DNA of 64,000 bases, taken from assembly GCA_030704425.1 (NCBI GenBank), contig JAPDHM010000003.1:62001-126000 (forward strand), read 5' to 3'. The notes under the pieces were generated by a model. The model made no database searches, had not been told where the DNA came from, and saw only the letters and a list, made by a program, of their open reading frames with translations. The position numbers and the translations under genes are program-made. Shown here piece by piece: positions 1 through 9,012 of this stretch; the stretch's first letter is position 1; each line of letters starts with the position of its first letter. Origin of the DNA: Rhodobacteraceae bacterium IMCC1909. Its GTDB lineage: Bacteria; Pseudomonadota; Alphaproteobacteria; Rhodobacterales; Rhodobacteraceae.

Positions 1-578
1 AAATCTGAGATTTGAGCGAGATATCCGCGCCTCGCGGCGCTGAGGGTTGGCCAATCGTCTGGCTCAAAACGATCTGTGACCAATCCCAATGGGATATCTG
101 CTCGGATGTTGCCGAAGGCAACAACCGAATGCGGGTTGAATGACATGACAGCCACCTCACCGCGATAGGGGCTCAAAGCCTCTGCCACCGCCGCTTCAAG
201 CGGGCCAACAGCCGGTCCCATGTTGCCATCTTGATCTTTGATTTCAATTAACAGCGGGGCTTGGCCTGCGATCAAATCCAAGACCTGTTTGAGATCTGCA
301 ATGCTGTCCTGCCCACTGCTGAGAGTGATGCCCGCTAGATCTGCGGCACGCCTTTGCGCGATGGGGTCGGTTTGGTCGGTGAGGCGGCCAAGGTGATAAT
401 CGTGAAACACCATCGCCGCCCCGTCGAGGCTCATTTGCACGTCCAACTCTATCCCGTATCCCGCCACTATGGCTGCGCGAAACGCCGCTAGAGAATTTTC
501 TGGCCGCCCGTCGGATGCGTCATGCAAGCCGCGATGCGCGATAGGGCGGGTCAAAAAACAGGCGGGAAGGGCTGTCAT
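1..578 (-). CDS. Glycerophosphodiester phosphodiesterase, partial (C-terminus beyond the window)
   Basis: Hydrolyses glycerophosphodiesters to glycerol-3-phosphate and an alcohol, probably in the cytoplasm because no signal peptide is seen. Reading back from the ATG at 576-578 gives MTALPACFLTRPIAHRG, the start of the GDPD TIM barrel. The family signature is visible: the HRG motif at residues 15-17, EN at 27-28, the metal ligands E44 and D46 in IELDVQ, and H59 in FHD. About 192 codons lie inside the window and the 3' end is cut off at base 1. The ATG overlaps the TGA of the upstream RidA gene in an ATGA junction, so the two are probably translationally coupled. The substrate cannot be told from sequence; a UgpQ-like role is plausible. 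Confidence 0.9.
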   Translation of the reverse strand, partial: MTALPACFLTRPIAHRGLHDASDGRPENSLAAFRAAIVAGYGIELDVQMSLDGAAMVFHDYHLGRLTDQTDPIAQRRAADLAGITLSSGQDSIADLKQVLDLIAGQAPLLIEIKDQDGNMGPAVGPLEAAVAEALSPYRGEVAVMSFNPHSVVAFGNIRADIPLGLVTDRFEPDDWPTLSAARRGYLAQISD

Positions 579-1039
579 GTGATTTGAAAAATACCTTCAA
601 TTTCAACCGCAACACCCAAAGGCAAGGAGGGGGCAGAGACCGCTGCGCGGGCATGCCGGCCCGACTCGCCGAGGGCTTCAACCAAGAAATCTGAGGCGCC
701 GTTGATGACTTTTGGCTGCTCGGTGTAATCTTGTGTGGAATTCACGAAACCGGATAGTTTGACCACGCGGACCAGCCGGTCGAGATCACCGCCGCAGGCG
801 GCTTTAACCTGCGCCAAAAGAGAAATCGCGCAGGTGCGTGCGGCGATAGCACCCGCTTCGGTGCTCATAGTGTCTCCCAGTTTGCCGGTGATGAAGCCAT
901 TGGCATCTTGACTAATCTGGCCAGAAACAAAGACCAAATCCCCCACCTGCACAAAGGGCACATAATTGGCCGCAGGTGCCGGAGCATCGGCCAGGGTCAC
1001 GCCCAATTCTGCCAGGCGGGTTTCAAATTTTCCGGTCAT
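575..1039 (-). CDS. RidA/YjgF/UK114 family protein
   Basis: Family members deaminate reactive enamine/imine intermediates released by PLP enzymes such as threonine dehydratase. The 154 residues cover the whole RidA fold with a slightly long N-terminus. FVSGQI is at 37-42, and the GRHARAAV stretch at 127-134 carries the arginine (R131) that binds the carboxylate in active RidA members; the C-terminal VEIEGIF strand is also kept. The start is backed by AGGAG about 8 bases upstream. The next gene (GDPD) overlaps by 4 bp. This looks like the longer 'RidA subfamily' rather than the 128-residue archetype, so the exact substrate is open. Confidence 0.9.
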   Translation of the reverse strand: MTGKFETRLAELGVTLADAPAPAANYVPFVQVGDLVFVSGQISQDANGFITGKLGDTMSTEAGAIAARTCAISLLAQVKAACGGDLDRLVRVVKLSGFVNSTQDYTEQPKVINGASDFLVEALGESGRHARAAVSAPSLPLGVAVEIEGIFQIT

Positions 1040-1105
1040 ATCGTCACTCCTTTGAAATGTTCGACTCCAGCGATAGGCGGAAACATGCGGTGAGAAAAGC
1101 GAAAA

Positions 1106-2345
1106 TTAATATTCGCGCAGCGCTTGCGTGAAATAGTTGCGTATGGGTTCCAGCAGGTAGTCCAAAGGCCGGCGGTTTTGTTTGTGGGTAAATACCTGTG
1201 CTGGCATGCCCGGGCGTAACAGCGGTGCCCCGTGGTTGAGGGAGGTATTTTGGGGGAGGTTCAACGCAATCTCAACCACATAATAGGGTGGGCTGTCTGG
1301 CCTGCTTTGGAAGGTATCTGCCGAAATTTTTTGGAGCCTGCCTTGTAAATCTTGCGCCGCGGCTTTGTGTAGGAATTTTATCATACTGGTCTGCCCCACA
1401 AAGAGATGATTGATCTGATCGGGCGCGATTTTGGCCGTGATAACAAATGGCTGATCATTGGGCACAAGATGCAAGATTGGCTTGGTCGGTTGTACAACCG
1501 CTTGTGCGCCGGAAATGGTCAACCTATGGACAAACCCGCTGATGGGTGCGGTAAGGCTGAGGCCCTCCAGCTCTTGTTTCAGCCGGCGGCGATCTGCGCG
1601 CAGCCGGAGCTCTTGCGGGTGCAGGTCGCGCAGGGCTGAGATGGCTGCCTCGTGATCGGCGGCGGCCTGTCGCAACCTGTCGATTTCAATTTCGTGAAGC
1701 TGCGTTTGTGCTTCGGCTTGCCTGGCGCTCAGTTGCGCGATCCTGCCGTGAAGAGCAGCCTCCTGCTGTTGAAGCGCAGAGAGCTCTGCGCGGTCGGCAA
1801 GCCCTTTGGCGCGCAAGGACAGTTGGGTTTCCAGCTCGTCGCCCAGCAGCGCAAGCTGCCGCCGTGCGGCCTGGGCTTGGGCGCTCAAACCCTCAATTTA
1901 CAGGGCAATTTGCTCTGCTTGATTTTGCAACTTTTTTCAGTTTGACGGCGATAGGCGAGATGGGTTTTGAAGAGTTGCACTTGCCCTTGCAACATGCGCC
2001 GAACTTCCAGATCCGCGGCGGCTGTGGTCTTTCAAACCTTATCAAATTCGATGGATAGGCGATCATCACGTTCGGACACCAAACGTGCGCGCCGAGCCAT
2101 GATTTCGAACAAGTGCCCCTCCGTGAGATCAAGTTGTATGTTTTGTGCATGCCCATCCAGCCGCAGCAAGGGCGCGCCCATTTGCACAATGTCACCCTCT
2201 TTGACCCATAGATCGGCCACCTGGCCGTCTGTTGGACCGCATGGTTGTGACCCATGAGGGCGACATGCCCCCAGGCAATCACAGCGCCCGACAGGGTGAC
2301 GCAGACAGACCAAAGCGCAAAACCACCTAAAAAACTATGGCGCAT
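1106..2345 (-). pseudogene. Type I secretion membrane-fusion (HlyD/PrtE-like) adaptor, degraded
   Basis: The functional form would bridge an ABC exporter to the outer-membrane channel. The remains read in pieces. An N-terminal membrane anchor (MRHSFLGGFALWSVC, ATG at 2345) is in one frame. The biotinyl-lipoyl-like half (VADLWVKEGDIVQMGAPLL) is in another, and ends at a TGA near 2031. Coiled-coil and C-terminal parts are in the 1106-1888 frame. That last frame can be followed upstream (KKLQNQAEQIAL) through an in-frame TAA near 1893. There are therefore at least two frameshifts (near 2235 and near 1945) and two stop codons. The C-terminal half is long and rich in Ala/Gln/Leu, as expected for the coiled coil, and ends with a recognisable HlyD beta domain (LTAPISGFV, LRPGMPAQV). 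It lies directly downstream of the broken ABC exporter, the normal order for PrtD-PrtE pairs. Confidence 0.88.
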
Positions 2346-2375
2346 AAGCTCCCTATGGCGACATATTTTGTGACA

Positions 2376-3960
2376 CTAAACTCCATGCGGCGCACTCCTA
2401 CCGGCCGGTGGTATGGAAATGTCAGCATGGTTTTTCACCATTTTTCGCAGGATGTCTTCTGTGGGGCCAAAGGCTGTGATCTGGCCGCTTTCAATCACCA
2501 TGAGTGTATCGCATTCTTGAATGGCCGCCGGGCGATGGGCGATGATCAGCACCGTATTGCCTTTTCGTTTGAAGCGCCGCACCGCAGCGTTGAGCGCCGC
2601 GACGCCCTCATTGTCCAAATTGGAGTTGGGTTCGTCCAAAACCAAAAGCACAGGATCGCCAAAAAGGGCCCGCGCCAAACCGATGCGCTGTGCTTGGCCG
2701 CTAGACAGTTGGCGCACATCCGTATCAAATCCCTGTGGCAATTGGGTTATCATGTCAAAGGCGCCAGCATTACGGGCTGCCGCTAAGAGCTGCTCTTGCG
2801 ACGCGTCTGCCTGATATCTGGTGATGTTTTCGGCTACCGTGCCCGGCAATAGCTGCATTTCTTGCGGTAAATATCCGATATATTGTCCGAGGTTGTCCGT
2901 GTCATAGGTGGCAAGGGCTGTCCCACCCAATTGCACCGTTCCATTGGCGAGCGGCAGCACACCCATGGCGGCCAAAGCCAGGGTGGATTTCCCCGATCCC
3001 GCGGCGCCGATGATGCCGCAGGCACTGCCGGCTTTTACGGAAAACGATGCCAGTTTTAAGGTGGCGATTTGCCCGCCCGGTGGCACGATAGTGGCTTTTT
3101 GCATGGTGAGCTACGCCGCCGGGCGGGGCAAAGCCAAAGGCCTGTGGCGGGCAGGCATCTGGCTGAGCTGGCCGCGCAAACGCGCCCAACCCAGGAGCGC
3201 CCGTTGGGGCACAATCCAAGAGCCGATCAGGACCTCAAGAGGGTTAAGGAGCCGGCCAAAGAGAATGGATGTGGCGATCATGCCACCCGCGCTCAACTGC
3301 TCTTGCAGGACCAGCCAAGCGCCCAGTCCCAGTATGGCCGATTGCATGGCCATGCGTAGGGTCCTGATAATGGTCGTAAATAATCCAGCAATATCGCTGG
3401 CACGAAGCTGCGCGACTTGAGCGGCGTGTTGGAGCCGGTGCTGCCGGGTCAGGGTGGTGCTCTGCATGCCCAAGGCACGAATGAGCATTGCGCGGTTCAA
3501 ATACTGCTGCGTCTGAACCTCGAGATCTTCCGTGCAGTGCATCGCGGCGGCAAAGGCCGATCGGCTGGTCCATTGATTTCCCAATGACAGACCAATGAGG
3601 ACCAAGCCGCTGATCAGGGTCATGGCGCCAAGCAGGGGGTGAAATAGATATATGCCGACAAAAAATACCGGGATCCAGGGCAGATCAAACAGCGCAAGCA
3701 GGGCGGGTGAGGCGCGCGCGCGTATGGTCCAAAACCCCCATGACGGCATAGGCGAGACAGGCCATCAGAGACAAGGCCACGAGCGTTTGCACCGCGCCAG
3801 AGGGCAGAACTTGGTCTTAGATATGCAACATGTAAAGTGGGCCGGTCAGCAGCAAGAGATTGACGAGAAAACTAAAGATGCCCACGATGAAAAAGAGATG
3901 CAGTAATTGGGCACGAACCTGTGCCAACTCACTTCTCTCATATTGATATATGTCATTCAT
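2376..3960 (-). pseudogene. Type I secretion permease/ATPase (PrtD/HlyB-like), degraded
   Basis: The gene once encoded a fused exporter with membrane domain and ATPase. It starts at the ATG at 3958-3960 (MNDIYQYERSELAQVRAQLL) and runs through a first membrane segment to a TAA inside the conserved PLYMLxxYD region (here PLYMLHI, stop, DQVLPS) near 3820. It continues to about 3715, where the frame changes and roughly 40 residues typical of the family are missing before ALLALFDLPWIPVFF. The rest of the membrane domain (3111-3749) is open but is separated from the ATPase part by a single in-frame TAG at 3111-3113. The ATPase part (2376-3104) still has Walker A (GAAGSGKST), signature LSSGQAQRIGLARAL, Walker B (LLVLDEP) and the H-loop. 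Could the ATPase half still be made from the ATG at 3104? Possibly, but it would have no membrane domain. Confidence 0.88.
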
Positions 3961-4010
3961 GCCCTAGACCTAGTGGAAAGTGTCATTCATGCCCTAGACC
4001 TAGCGGAAAG
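3951..4010 (+). repeat. 30-bp tandem duplication at the start of the decayed exporter gene
   Basis: Two adjacent 30-base units (3951-3980 and 3981-4010) differ only at one base (TAGTGG versus TAGCGG). Each starts with TGTCATTCAT and includes GCCCTAGACCTAG. The first unit contains the start codon (CAT at 3958-3960, minus strand) of the exporter pseudogene, so the duplication also copies its ribosome-binding region. The bases 4011-4121 up to mlaA hold no gene that I can see. Confidence 0.9.
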
Positions 4011-4121
4011 CCGGTGTCATCGGCTGTAACCGGTTTGCCACAACTTATAAGGGACGTGTGCTTAACGTTTGCCCAATAGAGCACGAGAAACTATTACGAG
4101 TTTGAAATCAAAGGTGAGTCC

Positions 4122-4853
4122 ATGATCGAACGGTTGTCAATTTTTGCGGTCGCATCTCTCGTGATGGTTGTTTCTGCCTGTAGCCCCCGTCCGGGCGCTG
4201 TGGCGGGTGATCCGTTCGAGCGGGCGAATCGTGACAACCATGCGTTCAACAAAGACTTGGACCGCAAGATCTTGTCGCCGCTTTCCAAAACCTATGCAGA
4301 TGTCGTTCCGGATCCTGTTGAGGGCAGTGTGTCAAATTTCGCCAGCAACCTCAGCTTGCCGGGGAAGGTGGTCAACAACGTGTTGCAACTGGATTTACCG
4401 TCTGCGGCGCGCAATACGACAAGGTTTGTGCTCAACAGTACGGTCGGTGTGGCCGGTCTGTTTGATCCCTCCCAAAAAATTGGGCTTACAGAAAAAGACA
4501 CTGATTTTGGCGAGACGTTGCAAGGATGGGGCGTGGCTGAGGGCGCTTATTTGGAATTGCCTGTGTTCGGCCCGTCGAACCTGCGTGATGGTTTCGCGCG
4601 CTTTGTAGACATGCTCCTGTTGGATCCGGCCGGTCAAATCCTAAAACCGCCTGTTTCAAAGTACCGTACCGCTTCTAACATAGGTGCGATTTTACAAAAA
4701 AGACAAATTTATGGTGCCCAGATTGACGAAGTTCTCTATGGTAGCGCCGACAGTTACGCCCAAGCGCGGCTAGTATATCTCCAAAGCCGCCGTTTTGAAT
4801 TGAAAGACATTGCTAACGATGCCTATATCGACCCCTATGCCGAATTTGAATAA
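4122..4853 (+). CDS. mlaA: MlaA (VacJ) outer-membrane lipid-asymmetry lipoprotein
   Basis: MlaA removes mislocalised phospholipids from the outer leaflet of the outer membrane and hands them to periplasmic MlaC. The 243-residue protein has a lipoprotein signal with lipobox VSAC (C20), followed by the VacJ core: DPFERANRDNHAFNKDLD, the NFASNLSLPGKVVNNVLQ region and the DFGETLQGWGV and YLELPVFGPSNLRD motifs. Length and order fit the family. The next gene, mlaC, starts inside the last codons, so the two form an operon. The inner-membrane components are not here; a separate mlaD lies at 37.3 kb in this window. Confidence 0.95.
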   Translation: MIERLSIFAVASLVMVVSACSPRPGAVAGDPFERANRDNHAFNKDLDRKILSPLSKTYADVVPDPVEGSVSNFASNLSLPGKVVNNVLQLDLPSAARNTTRFVLNSTVGVAGLFDPSQKIGLTEKDTDFGETLQGWGVAEGAYLELPVFGPSNLRDGFARFVDMLLLDPAGQILKPPVSKYRTASNIGAILQKRQIYGAQIDEVLYGSADSYAQARLVYLQSRRFELKDIANDAYIDPYAEFE

Positions 4854-5442
4854 AATAAATATTGCCCGCCGTACTATTTTAGCTGGACTTGCATCCTGCG
4901 CCTTGGCGGGCCCTGTCTTTGCATTGAACAAGCGCACTGCGTCCATATTGGTTGATCAACTGGTAGGAGAGATTAATGCGGCGATCGACTCGGGCATGTC
5001 TGAAGCCAATTTGATCGGCCGGTTTGAACGCATTTTTGCCGACTATGCCGATGTGAATATCATTGCGCGCTCGGCGCTTGGCCCAGCGGCTCGCTCGGCT
5101 AAACCTGCCGAGTTGGATGCCTATATCGCATCGTTCCGTGGATATATTGCTCGAAAATACGGCAAACGGTTTCATAAATTTATCGGTGGTAAAATCGAGG
5201 TGACTGGAACCACGGATCGCGGCAAATTCTTTGAAGTGATGACCGTGACCGAATTGCGCGGTTCTGTGCCATTTGATGTGGCCTTTCGAGTGTCTGATCG
5301 TTCTGGCCGGAACCTGTTTTTCGATATCATTATTGAAGGCATCAGCCTGTTGTCCTCGGAGCGCGTGGAGATCGGTGCTCTGCTTGATGCGCGCAACGGC
5401 GATATTGCGAAATTGACCCGAGATTTGGCGCGCCTGGGCTAA
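4837..5442 (+). CDS. mlaC: MlaC-family phospholipid-binding periplasmic protein
   Basis: The protein carries phospholipid between MlaA and the MlaFEDB inner-membrane ABC complex. It has an N-terminal export signal with twin arginines (NIARRTILAGLASCALAGP) ending near AFAL, then the MlaC/Ttg2D fold: IIARSALGPAAR, the YIARKYGKRF segment and FFDIIIEGISLL near the C-terminus. In-frame starts at 4810 (TTG) and 4819 (ATG) are also possible. I prefer the ATG at 4837, which overlaps the end of mlaA by 17 bases and puts the twin-arginine signal close to the N-terminus. About 201 residues. A weak hairpin (CCGTG/CACGG, 5449-5465) lies between this gene and the convergent PBP gene. Confidence 0.9.
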   Translation: MPNLNKINIARRTILAGLASCALAGPVFALNKRTASILVDQLVGEINAAIDSGMSEANLIGRFERIFADYADVNIIARSALGPAARSAKPAELDAYIASFRGYIARKYGKRFHKFIGGKIEVTGTTDRGKFFEVMTVTELRGSVPFDVAFRVSDRSGRNLFFDIIIEGISLLSSERVEIGALLDARNGDIAKLTRDLARLG

Positions 5443-5510
5443 AACGCTCCGTGTCCAAGGCACGGGCGACCGGGGCGAGGATATGATCTGCCCCAAAGCC
5501 GTTTGGCAGC

Positions 5511-7646
5511 CTAATTTTGTCTTGAGAACAATCCGAAAAGGAGCTGTGTGAGGGATTTTGTTTCGGGCTTTTCTGGAGAGCTGTCGATCGGTGAGCGCCC
5601 AGCTTCGGGCGGGATGCGATCGCGTGACATGGGCAGCGGGCCGGGTTTGGATTGATCTGTTATGGCCAGCATGGTTTGTCGCCAAATATCGGCCGGAATA
5701 CTGCCGCCGGTCACGCCTTTGAGAGGTCGGTTGTCGTCATGGCCCATCCAGACGCCAATGACGAAATCAGAGGTGAAGCCAATAAACCAGGCATCCCTTG
5801 CCGCTTGGGTGGTTCCGGTTTTAGCGGCAATTTCAATGCCGTCAATCTGAGCGCGCTGCCCGGTGCCCGATTGGATCACCTCATGCATCATATATGTGAG
5901 CTCTTGGGCGGTTTGGGTGCGAATAACGCGTTCGCCAATGCCACCTGTGCGGCCCGCCAGGGGCTCACTTTCTCCCAAAAGCCTAAGCGACGTGATGCCA
6001 TAGGGTTGAACCGATGTGCCGCCGTTGAGGATGCCAGCATAGGCACCGGTCATTTCGATCAAGGTGCTTTCGGAGGTGCCAAGGGCCAGAGCGGGCCCAT
6101 CTGCAAGCGCATCTTGCAGGCCGAAATCCCAGGCAATTTTCTGAACGATATCGCGACCAATGTGTTCGGAAATCTTCACAGCTGGAATATTTAGCGATTG
6201 GGCTAAGGCTTGGGTATAACTCACCTCTCCGGCGAAAGTTTTGCTGTAGTTGGAGGGGCTCCAAGCGCCGGATCCGGGGATATTGAGGGTGATTGGCTCA
6301 TCACGGATGCGATCGAAAGGTGTATGCCCAAGCTCAAGCGCAGCGGCATAGACGAAAGGTTTGAAGGCAGATCCGGTTTGTCGCCGCGCCTGGGTGGCGC
6401 GGTTGAACGCCCCGGTCGTCCGCGTGTCGCGCCCGCCGATCATGGCCCGAACGGCTCCCTCTTTGTTCATCACAACAACAGCGATTTCCGCCTTGGAGCT
6501 CTTTGAGATCTTGTCATCAAACACCCGGCGTACAGCCTGCTCTGTCGCGGTTTGAATGGTTTGATCCAAAGTGGTTTGGATCAGTACATCTTCCGTGGTG
6601 TTGCGGGTGAAATATCTTGGGCCTGTCGTCATGATCCAATCGGCAAAATATCCCCCCGCGCGGGCAGTGGCCGCAGGGCTGAGGGTTGCGGGATTGGCAA
6701 TCGCGAAACTGGCCTCCACCGAGGAGAGATAATTTTCCCGCCGCATGAGGCCAAGGACCACTTCCGCACGGGCCTGTGCTCCCTTCAGATTATGGGTAGG
6801 TGCCAGCCGGGATGGGGCTTTGAGCAAGCCGGCCAGCATGGCGGCCTCCGCCGCATTCACCTGATTGGCAGATTTTCCGAAATACCTTTGAGCTGCGGCC
6901 TCAAAGCCGCGTGCCCCGGCGCCCAATGAGACGCGGTTGAGGTAGATTGTCAGGATCTCATCTTTGGAGTAGCGCAGCTCCATCGCGAGCGCGAAGCTTG
7001 CCTCTTTGATCTTGCGCCAGAGCGTGGTTCGGCGGCATTGACGCTCATATTCGCGCTCAGAGGGCCATTCATCTGTGTCGAAAGCGACACCCAGGCAGAG
7101 CAGCTTTGCGGTTTGTTGTGTGATGGTTGAGCCGCCATGACCAGATAGGGGACCCCGCCCTTCACTCAAGTTGATGCGAATTGCGGAGGCCATGCCGCGG
7201 GGGCTGATGCCAAAATGGCGATAAAAACGCCGATCTTCCGTGGCTACGACCGCGGCTTTCAAAAATGGGGAAACAGTTTGGGCGGTGATCATGCCGCCAA
7301 ATTGATCGCCGCGCCATGCGAAGACCGCCCCTTTACGGTCCATGAGCGTGACCGACCCAGCCGCGCGCCCGTCAATCATCTCGCTGGCCTCCGGCAGGGT
7401 TGACGCGAAATAGGCCACGCCAAGGCCGAGCAACAAACAAACCACCAGCCCAAGCCGCCAGATTAAGGCCCAGAGCATGCGAAAGGGCAGCAAAAAGGCG
7501 CGCCAGAGGAGCGCGCGGAGCCGCCCAAACCCTCCCTTGACGGGGGGCTTTTGCGGGGTTTGTCCCTGTTTTCGCTTGCGGGCTGGCGGCGGTCCTCTGC
7601 GATCTGCGACGAGGGGTTTGCTTGGCCCTGAAAGTTTTTTTGCCAT
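5511..7646 (-). CDS. Class A penicillin-binding protein (PBP1A-type transglycosylase/transpeptidase)
   Basis: Bifunctional peptidoglycan synthase anchored in the inner membrane. The 711 residues begin with a basic, Pro-rich cytoplasmic tail (1-45) and one membrane segment (about 56-81). The GT51 transglycosylase domain follows, with the catalytic glutamate in EDRRFYRHFG (E137) and the GGSTITQQ motif at 171-178. The transpeptidase domain has SxxK as SAFK (S426), SxN as SLN (484-486) and KTGTT at 609-613. All key residues are present, so it should be active. It is transcribed alone, converging on mlaC; the 181 bases between its start and the aminotransferase gene hold its promoter but no gene. 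Confidence 0.95.
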   Translation of the reverse strand: MAKKLSGPSKPLVADRRGPPPARKRKQGQTPQKPPVKGGFGRLRALLWRAFLLPFRMLWALIWRLGLVVCLLLGLGVAYFASTLPEASEMIDGRAAGSVTLMDRKGAVFAWRGDQFGGMITAQTVSPFLKAAVVATEDRRFYRHFGISPRGMASAIRINLSEGRGPLSGHGGSTITQQTAKLLCLGVAFDTDEWPSEREYERQCRRTTLWRKIKEASFALAMELRYSKDEILTIYLNRVSLGAGARGFEAAAQRYFGKSANQVNAAEAAMLAGLLKAPSRLAPTHNLKGAQARAEVVLGLMRRENYLSSVEASFAIANPATLSPAATARAGGYFADWIMTTGPRYFTRNTTEDVLIQTTLDQTIQTATEQAVRRVFDDKISKSSKAEIAVVVMNKEGAVRAMIGGRDTRTTGAFNRATQARRQTGSAFKPFVYAAALELGHTPFDRIRDEPITLNIPGSGAWSPSNYSKTFAGEVSYTQALAQSLNIPAVKISEHIGRDIVQKIAWDFGLQDALADGPALALGTSESTLIEMTGAYAGILNGGTSVQPYGITSLRLLGESEPLAGRTGGIGERVIRTQTAQELTYMMHEVIQSGTGQRAQIDGIEIAAKTGTTQAARDAWFIGFTSDFVIGVWMGHDDNRPLKGVTGGSIPADIWRQTMLAITDQSKPGPLPMSRDRIPPEAGRSPIDSSPEKPETKSLTQLLFGLFSRQN

Positions 7647-7827
7647 ATGCCTGTTCGTTATTTGCTCTTTTAACGCAGTTTACTGTGCTGGAATGAATTT
7701 GTTGAGCCCAGTTTGGCACGCTCGGCGATAATTGACCATTGCCGGCTGTCTTGGCTTTCAATGAGGTTTGGCAATGCAGACCTTCTGGCAGCCGCAATGC
7801 CGTCAGAAGTGCGTCATTTTATGACTT

Positions 7828-9012
7828 TTACTTGAGGGCCGCGGCCAAAGCCTGTGCCAAAATTGGCACGGTATGCGCGTTGAGCCCGGCAATATTGATC
7901 CGGCTGTCACCGACCATATACACGCCATTATCCGAACGCATGGTTTCGACCACTTCAGGAGAAACCCCCAAGCGCGAGAACATGCCGCGATGCTTTGCGA
8001 TGAAATCGAAACGGTCTGAATTTGTCCGCTGGCGCAGCTCATTGGCCAGCTGTTGTCGCAGGTTGAGCATGCTTAGGCGGGTATCTTCCAGCTCGCTGGA
8101 CCAGGTGCTGCATAGCCCGGTATCGCCCAAAATCATCGTAACCAGCCGCGCGCCGTGATCGGGTGGAAAAGAGAAGTTTTGACGGTTCAAAAAGGCCATA
8201 TTGCCTTGGGTGACTGCCTGAAGTGAGGCGGATGGCGAGATGGCCATCAAAATCCCAGTGCGCTCGCGGTAGATGCCAAAATTCTTTGAGCAGCTGGCTG
8301 CAATCAGGCACTCGGGCAATTGGCTGGCAATCTTGCGGGTGAAGCGCGCATCGTCTTGGAGCCCATCTCCGAAGCCTTGATAGGCGATGTCAACAAATGG
8401 AATAGCGCCATTGGCCGCAAGGGCTGCGATGATCTGATCTTCTTGCTCTTCGCTTAGGTTTGCCCCGGTTGGATTATGGCAACACCCATGCAGCAAGACG
8501 ATATCACCGGCGGGAATGGCTTTGATATCCGCCAGCATGGCGTCAAAATCCACATCGCCCGTTTGCGAGTCAAAATAGCGATATTCTGCCAGGGGCATAC
8601 CAAGATATTTGACGATGGAAGGATGGTTGGGCCAAGTCGGATTGGACAGCCAAACCGTAGCGCCTGGCGCTGCGATTTTCACCAGCTCAAGAGCTTGGCG
8701 CACGGCCCCTGTGCCGCCTGGAGTGGCGACGGCTGAAAGGCGATCTGCGTCCACTGTTCCACCCAGAACCAAATCTATCATCGCCGCCGAAAATGCGGGA
8801 TCTCCGGCCAGTCCGACGTAGGCTTTGGTCTCCTGAGTTTTCCACAATAGCTCTTCGGCAGATTTGATCGCGCGCATCACGGGTGTTGCGCCTGTGGCGT
8901 CTTTATAAACCCCAACACCGAGGTCGATCTTGGTCTTCCGTGGATCGGCACGGTAAGCGGCCATGAGGGCCAAGATTTTATCTTGTGGTTGGGCGGTTAG
9001 GTTGCTGAGCAT
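7828..9012 (-). CDS. Class I aromatic/aspartate aminotransferase
   Basis: PLP enzyme that transfers amino groups between aspartate or aromatic amino acids and 2-oxo acids. Its 394 residues have the family IDLGVGVYKD start, YVGLAGDPAF, the HNPTG loop (179-183), the catalytic lysine K243 in SCSKNFGIYRERTG and a C-terminal arginine for the substrate carboxylate in DSRINIAGL. This matches the AspC/TyrB group with the GVGVYKD motif rather than the MalY or AspB groups. The ATG overlaps the stop of sseA by one base (TGATG), so the two genes are coupled. An aminotransferase beside a mercaptopyruvate sulfurtransferase fits cysteine breakdown: cysteine is transaminated to 3-mercaptopyruvate, the SseA substrate. 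That pairing is inference. Confidence 0.93.
   Translation of the reverse strand: MLSNLTAQPQDKILALMAAYRADPRKTKIDLGVGVYKDATGATPVMRAIKSAEELLWKTQETKAYVGLAGDPAFSAAMIDLVLGGTVDADRLSAVATPGGTGAVRQALELVKIAAPGATVWLSNPTWPNHPSIVKYLGMPLAEYRYFDSQTGDVDFDAMLADIKAIPAGDIVLLHGCCHNPTGANLSEEQEDQIIAALAANGAIPFVDIAYQGFGDGLQDDARFTRKIASQLPECLIAASCSKNFGIYRERTGILMAISPSASLQAVTQGNMAFLNRQNFSFPPDHGARLVTMILGDTGLCSTWSSELEDTRLSMLNLRQQLANELRQRTNSDRFDFIAKHRGMFSRLGVSPEVVETMRSDNGVYMVGDSRINIAGLNAHTVPILAQALAAALK

Noticed and set aside
3951-4010. Start of a CRISPR array
   Set aside because: Only two units in direct contact with no spacers; it is a tandem duplication. No other CRISPR-like repeat series was seen.
4879-5685. Minus-strand open frame of 268 codons
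   Set aside because: Antisense to mlaC and the end of the PBP gene; composition is that of a shadow frame.
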